From assembly GCA_031406795.1 (NCBI GenBank), contig JANOHV010000174.1, positions 1 to 27,687 of the forward strand: a stretch of 27,687 nucleotides of DNA. Direction: 5' to 3'. Shown piece by piece: positions 21,931 through 27,687 of the stretch. Every line of letters starts with the position of its first letter. Within the stretch, counting starts at the first letter, position 1. A program made the translations under genes and the position numbers. Under the pieces are notes generated by a model. The model was not told the DNA's origin and searched no databases. It saw only the letters and a program-made list of their open reading frames with translations. The DNA comes from DATDCY01 sp031406795 [NCBI: Candidatus Rokuibacteriota bacterium] (GTDB lineage Bacteria > JAUVQV01).

Positions 21931-22920
21931 TCAGCCCCCGGTCGCTGGGTCGGCAGAACCGCCCGACAGGAACGCGTCGACCTCGCCCAAGACCTCCGCC
22001 GGGTCCTCGAGACGCACGACCCGGCGACGGAATTCGTGCGCCCCGGCGCGCCCTCGGGCGTACCAGATCAGATGTCGCCGCATCGTGTGGACGCCATGGC
22101 GCGGGCCGAACTCCTCGATCGAAAGCGCGAGATGGCGCGCGATCACGCGCCCCAGTTCGGCGGAGTCGGGTCCCGGCAGCGGCGACCCGGCAAGAAGCGC
22201 GGCAGCCTCCCGGAAGATCCAGGGATTGCCGTAGGCCCCGCGGCCGATCATGACCGCGGCGCACCCGGAGTCGCGAAGCGCCTGCACCGCCCGCTGCGGA
22301 GTGGCGAGGTCGCCATTGCCGACCACGGGCAGCGCGCCGTCCGCCGCCACGTCCCGGATGACCCCCCAGTCCGCCAGACCGGTGAAACACTGCCGCCCGG
22401 TGCGGCCGTGAACGGTGACGGCCGCGACGCCGCACTCGCGTGCGATGCGCGCGATCTCTACGGCATTGCGCTCGTTGTCGTCCCAGCCGGCGCGGATCTT
22501 GGCGAGGACGGGCTTGGTCGCGACGGAGCAGACCGCGGTGAGAATCGCCCGCACGCGGGCCGGTTCGCGCATGATGGCGACCCCGCAGCCGGCCCGGACG
22601 ATCTTGCGGGCCGGGCAGCCGAAGTTGACGTCGATGAACGGCACCGCCAGCGTGTTGACCACCAGCGCCGCCGCCCGCATGTCCTCCGGACGTCCGCCGA
22701 AGAGCTGGACGCCGACGCGCGGCGCCTCCGCGGGCGACGGCAGCAGGCTCACCGTCTTGCGATCCCCGCGCGCGAGGCCGGCGGCGGAAACCATCTCGGA
22801 GAAGACGAGTCCGGCGCCCATCTCGAGCGCGATCGTCCGGAAGGAACGGTTGGTGACTCCCGCCATCGGGGCGAGGAAGAACGGGTTCGGCAACTCGACG
22901 CCGCAGAAGTTGAATGACAT
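21931..22920 (-). CDS. tRNA-dihydrouridine synthase family protein
   Basis: This 329-aa FMN enzyme reduces uridines in the tRNA D-loop. Its motifs are PFFLAPMAGVTNRSFRTIAL (FMN-binding start), GVQLFGGRPEDM, FIDVNFGCPARKIVRAGCG (active-site Cys in the GCP/AGCG segment), KIRAGWDD, VTVHGRTGRQ and VVGNGDL with VMIGRGAYGNPWIF for FMN phosphate. This order matches DusB-like bacterial enzymes. The ATG at 22920 gives the usual family N-terminus (MSFNFCGVELPNP). A GTG at 22959 would add 13 residues, but neither has a clear ribosome-binding site. The gene lies directly downstream of rnpB on the same strand. Confidence 0.92.
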   Translation of the reverse strand: MSFNFCGVELPNPFFLAPMAGVTNRSFRTIALEMGAGLVFSEMVSAAGLARGDRKTVSLLPSPAEAPRVGVQLFGGRPEDMRAAALVVNTLAVPFIDVNFGCPARKIVRAGCGVAIMREPARVRAILTAVCSVATKPVLAKIRAGWDDNERNAVEIARIARECGVAAVTVHGRTGRQCFTGLADWGVIRDVAADGALPVVGNGDLATPQRAVQALRDSGCAAVMIGRGAYGNPWIFREAAALLAGSPLPGPDSAELGRVIARHLALSIEEFGPRHGVHTMRRHLIWYARGRAGAHEFRRRVVRLEDPAEVLGEVDAFLSGGSADPATGG

Positions 22921-22984
22921 GGGAGGCAGACAATAGCCGATTCGACGCCGTAACGCCACCTCTGAACCGCGGCAACTGGGCGTT

Positions 22985-23411
22985 GGAGTCGGCCTGTAAG
23001 CCGAGTTCTGTCCCCCCGGCCTCTCAGCCGGAGGTGGCGGCCATTTCTCTAGGACGCCGATTGCCCGGCGCCTCCAGCGACCGTACCCGCTCCACCCTGC
23101 CTTGCGGCAATCCGGGCGGGCAACCCTCTTCCCCCCGAAGGAGGAAGGCGGAGCCTATTTGGTCTTGCTCCGAGTGGGGTTTTCCGGGTCCCCCGATCAC
23201 CCGGGGAACCGGTGAGCTCTTACCTCGCCGTTTCACCCTTACCCTCGGGAACTTCCCCGCACTGCGCGAAGAGGCCCGGGGCGGTTTGTTTTCTGTGGCA
23301 CTATCCTTCCCGTCGCCAGGACTCCGCGTTACGGAGCACCCTGCCCTACGGAGCTCGGACTTTCCTCCCGCCGCGGCTTGCACCGCAGCCGGCGGCCGCC
23401 CGGCCGGCTCC
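22985..23411 (-). ncRNA. rnpB: RNase P RNA (bacterial type A)
   Basis: The minus strand carries the diagnostic 5' block GAGGAAAGTCCGAGCTC, the central GCCACAGAAA element, and the 3' block ACAGAACTCGGCTTACAGGC. The ends pair as helix P1 (GGAG and CGGCC near 23411 with GGCCG and CTCC near 22985). Length of about 427 nt is at the upper end for type A. It is the catalytic RNA that trims tRNA 5' ends. The ends are set by the P1 pairing and may be off by a few bases. Confidence 0.95.
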
Positions 23412-23423
23412 AACGCCCGCGCG

Positions 23424-23452
23424 ACTGTACCCCCTGCGCCCTTCGAACGCAA
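23424..23452 (-). promoter_or_regulatory. Promoter of rnpB
   Basis: On the minus strand TTGCGT (23447-23452) and TACAGT (23424-23429) are 17 bp apart. The -10 box ends 12 bp before the first base of helix P1, so transcription would start close to the mature 5' end. Confidence 0.75.
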
Positions 23453-23910
23453 CTATGACCGTTACGGCCGCTGAAAAGGGCCCATCGGCGGCTCCTTGCC
23501 CCCTGCGAGCGAGAGCGAGTGGGGGGAAGCCCTGCGGCGGGCACGAGCCCGCCTCAGTCGCAGCTTCGGGTGGCTGCCTTGCACCTGGACCCTTTTGATC
23601 AGCCTCTCCGTTATGTGCCGGACCAGGACCAGCGAGGCGGCGGGGGCATGACTGAGGGAAGATGCGCGAAGACGCCGATCAGCCTGGAGTGCCGCCCGGG
23701 GCGGTTTCCGCAGGGACGCAGGCTCGTTGTTTGAGCCGAAGGCGAGCCGGGCGGGGGTCAACCCCGCCCCTACGACGAAATCGTCCACGCGTAGGGGAGG
23801 GGTTCACCCCCTCCCGTATGACGGGTAGGCGGCGCAGACGCACGACCGAAGGGACGCCGCCGTCGCCTCGCGCACGGGAACAGTTGCCCTCCAGGCGCGC
23901 GACTGGTTAC
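23453..23910. other. Non-coding gap between rnpB and the RNase H gene
   Basis: No credible gene is seen here on either strand; the open frames are low-complexity and lack ribosome-binding sites. The stretch contains CGAG-rich simple sequence near 23508-23520 and a pair of REP-like palindromes at 23747-23818, listed separately. Confidence 0.6.
23747..23818. repeat. Inverted pair of REP-like palindromes with GTAG heads
   Basis: Unit A (23747-23775; reverse strand begins TCGTAGGGGCGGGG) and unit B (23789-23818; begins GCGTAGGGGAGGGG) face each other across about 14 bp. Each unit is GTAG followed by an imperfect GC-rich palindrome (GGGCGGGG/CCCCGCCC or GGGAGGGG/CCCCTCCC). That is the layout of REP elements associated with REP-associated tyrosine transposases. 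A near-identical copy of unit A is at 26660-26688. Confidence 0.75.
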
Positions 23911-24525
23911 TCATCGACCGCTCGCATTGTCCATTGCTTCGTTCGCGAGCGCGTCCGCTTCCTTATTGAACTCGCGCCGCACGTGCGCGACGTCGACGCG
24001 GCCGATCTCGCGCATCAGCCGGATCGCCTCCTGCAGGTACTGCTGCAGATGAGGGACCGTGGTGCGGTAGCGCCCGTTGACCTGATTCACGAGCAGCTCC
24101 GAGTCGGAGAACACCCGCAGATGCCTCACTCCGGCATCGCGCGCCCGCGCCAGCGCCGTCAGCAGGGCCTGGTACTCGGCGGTGTTGTTCGTCGCCCGCC
24201 CGATGTACCGGGCAATGCTCTGCAGCGGCGCGCCGCTGCGATCCTGAAAGTATACGCCCACGCCCGCCTCGCCGGGGTTTCCCCGCGAACCGCCGTCGAT
24301 GTGGACCGTGACCTCGGCCGGCCAGTCGCCCACCGCCGCGGCGCAGTCCGCGGCCGTACGCGCCGCCGGCGCCGGTCGGGTGGTCCCGCGGGGCAGCTTT
24401 CCCGCAGCCGCGCGGACCATCGCGCGCAGCTCCTCGCGAGCCAGGCCGGGAAAGCGCGAGAGAACCTCACCCGCGTCCAGGGAAGCGGCGAGCGCTTCGA
24501 GGACCGCGCGGGGGTCGTGAATCAA
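23911..24525 (-). CDS. RNase HI family protein with N-terminal extension
   Basis: This 204-aa protein has a C-terminal RNase HI fold (about 70-200). Active-site carboxylates are visible in VHIDGGSRGNPGEAGVGVYF (Asp), TNNTAEYQALLTAL (Glu), RVFSDSELLVNQ (Asp) and NKEADALANEAMD (Asp). The first 65 residues are an extension (DPRAVLEALAASLDAGEVLS, REELRAMVRA), which resembles the helical extension of some delta-proteobacterial homologues. The likely start is TTG 24525, overlapping the stop of the zinc-ribbon gene (TTGA), as no ATG or GTG fits better. It would degrade RNA in RNA-DNA hybrids. Confidence 0.88.
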   Translation of the reverse strand: MIHDPRAVLEALAASLDAGEVLSRFPGLAREELRAMVRAAAGKLPRGTTRPAPAARTAADCAAAVGDWPAEVTVHIDGGSRGNPGEAGVGVYFQDRSGAPLQSIARYIGRATNNTAEYQALLTALARARDAGVRHLRVFSDSELLVNQVNGRYRTTVPHLQQYLQEAIRLMREIGRVDVAHVRREFNKEADALANEAMDNASGR

Positions 24526-25268
24526 GCGGCAGGCTCCGGCGCGCTCGGCGTCGCGGGGCGCACCTCGGGCTTGAGGTAATAGAGGATCCGCTGGCAGTGC
24601 GGGCAGTTGTGGATCCGGTCGTTGCGCATGACTTCCATGAAATTCTGGGGCGTGACCTTCGTGCTGCACCCCAGGCAGAACTCGTCGCGCACTTCGGCCA
24701 CGGCGCTTCCCCTCAGCTTGAGAATCCGCTGGTAGGTCTGGATCGCCGCCGGCTCGAGGGTCGCGACGATCCCGGCCCGGGCGGCCTCGCCGGCGGCGAG
24801 TTCCACGCGCAGCTTCTCCTCCGAGCCGCGCAGCACGCGCTCCTTCTGCTGGAACTCGAGCCTCTCGCGGCCGACCTCGACGGTGAGCCCCGGGAGCAGC
24901 TGCTCGGCTGCGGCCTGCTGCTCCATCTGCGTGAGAATCCGGTCCTCGGCCGCCGTCTCCTCGAGCTTCAGCGAGGCGAGCTCGCCCATCAGCGCCTGGT
25001 ACTCCTTGTTCGTCTTGACTTTGCTCTGCTGCTCCTGGAACTTGCGCCGCTTGTCGATCTGGACTTCCAGCTCCTTCTCGGCGGCGCGGCGGTCCTTGCG
25101 CGCGCCCTCGATGCGCGCCTTCCCCTCCTCGAGAGCCCGTTCGGCGGCGGCGAGGTGCAGCCGGGTCTCCTCGATCTGCGGGGCGATCCCGGCCAGTTGC
25201 TGCGCCAGGCGTTGAACCTCGCGGTCCAGCGCCTGAAGCCGGATGAGATTCTCCAGTTGCTCGTACAT
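24522..25268 (-). CDS. C4-type zinc-ribbon coiled-coil protein (DUF164 family)
   Basis: This 248-aa protein is a long coiled coil (about 5-170, rich in Glu, Lys, Gln and Ala heptads) capped by a C-terminal zinc ribbon with four cysteines (CLGC and CPHC, about 200-225). That layout defines the DUF164/CT398-like family. Members often sit beside Nif3-like genes, as here (9 bp from it), and have been linked to secretion or to nucleic-acid binding; function is unsettled. The stop overlaps the TTG start of the RNase H gene, so the three genes form one operon. Confidence 0.92.
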   Translation of the reverse strand: MYEQLENLIRLQALDREVQRLAQQLAGIAPQIEETRLHLAAAERALEEGKARIEGARKDRRAAEKELEVQIDKRRKFQEQQSKVKTNKEYQALMGELASLKLEETAAEDRILTQMEQQAAAEQLLPGLTVEVGRERLEFQQKERVLRGSEEKLRVELAAGEAARAGIVATLEPAAIQTYQRILKLRGSAVAEVRDEFCLGCSTKVTPQNFMEVMRNDRIHNCPHCQRILYYLKPEVRPATPSAPEPAA

Positions 25269-25277
25269 GTCGATTCG

Positions 25278-26390
25278 TTACCTCCCGGCCGCGGTCCGTG
25301 CTGCCCGCGGCTCCTTGTAGATGACGACCGGGACGGGGGACCCGGCAGCGGCCAGCCCCCCCCGGATCAGACGCGCAAGCAGGTCGACCGCCGGCATCTC
25401 GGTGCGGTCGTGGCCAAGCTCGACGATCGCGATGCCGTGATGCTCGGCCTCGCGCATGTTGTGGTAGCGGACTTCCCCGGTGACGAACACCTCCGCGCCG
25501 GCGGCCGCGGCCAGCGGGACCAGCCGCCCGCCGCTGCCCGGGCAGACGGCGACCGTGCGCACCCTTTTCACCCGCGCCCCCGAAACCCGCGCTTCAGCCC
25601 CGAGCGAGCGGGCCGCACGGCGGGCGAAGGCGCCGAGACTCGTCGCGGCGGTGCCGCCGACGCAACCGAAACCGCCCAGCGGCTTCGGCAGCAGCGGATA
25701 ACAATCGACCGCGGGCTCCTCATACGGGTGCACGCGACGGATGGCCGCCAGCACGGCGGGGAGATCCGCCTCCGCGGCGAGCATCTCGAGGCGCTCCTCG
25801 GCGACACGCTCGAGTCGCCCCGGCTTGCCGATGAGAGGCCGCGCCCCGCCAAGCGGGCGGAACATCCCCTCCCCGCGGCCGGAAAAGGCGCAGGAGTCAT
25901 AGCCGCCGATCGCCCCCGCTCCGGCTGCAGTCATGGCCGCATGCAGTTCAGCCACAGCCGCGGCGGGGGCGAAGACGACCACCTTGACGCGTGCCGGACC
26001 ATTCACCGGGTGCAGGAAACGCGGGTTCTCGAGCCCCAGGAGCCCGGCGACGGCAACCGCGAGCCCCGCCGGCGCGGCGTCAAGATTGGTGTGGGCGGCA
26101 TACACCGAAATTCCGGCGCCGATCGCGGCGGCGACGGCGGCTCCGGTCGCGGTGCCGGTGTCGATCCGGCGCAGGGGGTCCATGAACAGCGGGTGGTGGG
26201 TGACCAGCAGATCGGCCTTCGCACGAACGGCCCGGCGCACCGCAGTCGAGGTCGGATCGAGCGCCACGAGAATGCCGCCGACGCCCGCGTCCGCGCGGCC
26301 GGCCTGGAGCCCGGGGTTGTCATCGGGGAGAGCGAGGGCGAGCGGGGCGGCCCGTTCGATGATCCGCGCCACATCCCCGACGCGGATCAC
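25278..26390 (-). CDS. Nif3-like dinuclear metal-centre protein with inserted middle domain
   Basis: This 370-aa protein belongs to the Nif3/YbgI family. Metal ligands are visible in the N-terminal half (LLVTHHPLFMDPLRRID, AAHTNLDAAPAG) and the C-terminal half (FVTGEVRYHNMREAEHHGIA, IVELGHDRTEMPAV). Between them (about 125-225) is the extra domain of the longer family form, with KVVVFAPAAAVAELHAAM and VHPYEEPAVDCYPL. The GTG start is supported by GGGAGGGG about 8 bp upstream. Nif3 proteins are toroidal hexamers with a di-metal site; the cellular function is unclear (GTP cyclohydrolase I type 2 annotation exists). It heads the operon with the zinc-ribbon and RNase H genes. Confidence 0.93.
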   Translation of the reverse strand: MIRVGDVARIIERAAPLALALPDDNPGLQAGRADAGVGGILVALDPTSTAVRRAVRAKADLLVTHHPLFMDPLRRIDTGTATGAAVAAAIGAGISVYAAHTNLDAAPAGLAVAVAGLLGLENPRFLHPVNGPARVKVVVFAPAAAVAELHAAMTAAGAGAIGGYDSCAFSGRGEGMFRPLGGARPLIGKPGRLERVAEERLEMLAAEADLPAVLAAIRRVHPYEEPAVDCYPLLPKPLGGFGCVGGTAATSLGAFARRAARSLGAEARVSGARVKRVRTVAVCPGSGGRLVPLAAAAGAEVFVTGEVRYHNMREAEHHGIAIVELGHDRTEMPAVDLLARLIRGGLAAAGSPVPVVIYKEPRAARTAAGR

Positions 26391-26429
26391 CGCTGGTTCC
26401 CCTCCCGGGGCGCCCGCTGCTCCCTGAAC

Positions 26430-26456
26430 AAAAAAAGCGCGTCACGGGACGCGCTT
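26430..26456 (-). terminator. Rho-independent terminator after the CAU tRNA
   Basis: On the minus strand AAGCGCGTC-ccgt-GACGCGCTT forms a 9-bp stem that continues into a run of seven T. It lies about 86 bp downstream of the tRNA and 40 bp before the Nif3-like start, so it separates the sigma factor/tRNA transcript from the next operon. Confidence 0.92.
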
Positions 26457-26541
26457 GTGGGCCTTCGCCCCAATCCAGCGTGATCAGGGCGCCGCGGGAT
26501 GCCGGGTTTCAGCGTACCGTACAGCGTCACCTCCAGCAACA

Positions 26542-26617
26542 TGGTGGGCCCACCAGGACTCGAACCTGGGACCAACCGGTTATGAGCCGGTAGCTCTACC
26601 AGCTGAGCTATAGGCCC
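26542..26617 (-). tRNA. tRNA with CAU anticodon (probably tRNA-Ile2, possibly elongator tRNA-Met)
   Basis: The 76-nt minus-strand cloverleaf has acceptor GGGCCTA/TGGGCCC, an encoded CCA, D arm AGCTCAGCTGGTAGAGCT, anticodon loop CTCATAA and T arm CCAGGTTCGAGTCCTGG. It lacks the C1-A72 mismatch of initiator tRNA. The body with ACCGGCTCATAACCGGTTGGTC resembles the lysidine-modified Ile2 tRNA, but CAU tRNAs of Ile and Met cannot be fully separated by eye. Confidence 0.9.
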
Positions 26618-26659
26618 GCATCCTTCAGATTGTACCACATCATCCAAACGACAGGGCGC

Positions 26660-26688
26660 CCGGGCGGGGATCAACCCCGCCCCTACGA
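26660..26688. repeat. REP-like palindrome, second copy of the unit at 23747
   Basis: The 29-bp unit matches 23747-23775 with a single difference (GGGGAT versus GGGGGT). It has the GTAG head on the minus strand. It lies in the 89-bp gap between the sigma factor gene and the CAU tRNA, about 2.9 kb from the other copies. Confidence 0.75.
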
Positions 26689-26706
26689 ATCAACCAGGCG
26701 CGCGCC

Positions 26707-27687
<981 letters not shown>

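Noticed and set aside
24597-26483. Plus-strand 628-codon frame across the zinc-ribbon and Nif3-like genes
   Set aside because: Shadow of two well-supported minus-strand genes; repetitive Arg/Gly/Leu composition and no ribosome-binding site.

Overview
The window is about 27.7 kb of GC-rich bacterial chromosome. Gene content points to an anaerobic or microaerophilic member of the former Deltaproteobacteria (Desulfuromonadota/Desulfobacterota-like). It has quinone-linked respiratory modules, sulfur-handling genes, several TauE/SafE exporters, selenoproteins, and a housekeeping block (sigma-70, Nif3-like, zinc-ribbon coiled coil, RNase HI, rnpB) arranged as I recall it from Geobacter-type genomes. 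That placement is inference from gene content.

Region 1 (1-2163): the C-terminus of a membrane cytochrome-type protein, a convergent hairpin terminator, then a minus-strand LysR regulator followed by a methyltransferase. The LysR gene faces an AT-rich intergenic region holding its own promoter and a palindrome.

Region 2 (2164-9432) is the highlight. It is a plus-strand cluster of two TauE/SafE exporters, a sulfide:quinone-reductase-like flavoprotein, a DsrM/NarI-like cytochrome b, a DsrK/HdrD-like iron-sulfur protein and three selenoprotein genes. The selenoproteins are two small thioredoxin-fold paralogues sharing NEPxGKxU, and a rhodanese-DsbD-thioredoxin fusion in which both rhodanese active-loop cysteines are replaced by selenocysteine. 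Four in-frame TGA codons are involved, each followed by a potential stem-loop at a distance suitable for a bacterial SECIS. Read through, every frame regains a recognisable protein; read as stops, every one is broken. I infer a selenium-dependent sulfur/thiol relay that couples sulfane-sulfur transfer across the membrane to the quinone pool and to export of a sulfur oxyanion or related anion.

Region 3 (9467-15425): a minus-strand rhodanese-ferritin-like fusion and a sterol-desaturase-family membrane hydroxylase, then a plus-strand envelope operon (LolD-like ATPase, FtsX-type permease, LolA-like periplasmic protein, beta-barrel protein).

Region 4 (15426-18700): a minus-strand operon GntR/UTRA regulator - large TauE/SafE exporter - small two-TM protein - UspA.

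Region 5 (18805-21930): a secreted FG-GAP-type protein broken by a one-base frameshift, a cysteine-rich lipoprotein with three CxC repeats, divergent tRNA-Leu(CAA) and tRNA-Ala(GGC), and a small lipoprotein with a strong terminator.

Region 6 (21931-27687): minus-strand housekeeping genes: tRNA-dihydrouridine synthase, RNase P RNA, RNase HI family protein, C4 zinc-ribbon coiled-coil protein, Nif3-like protein, a CAU tRNA and the RpoD sigma factor, which runs off the window. REP-like palindromes carrying GTAG lie in two of the gaps.
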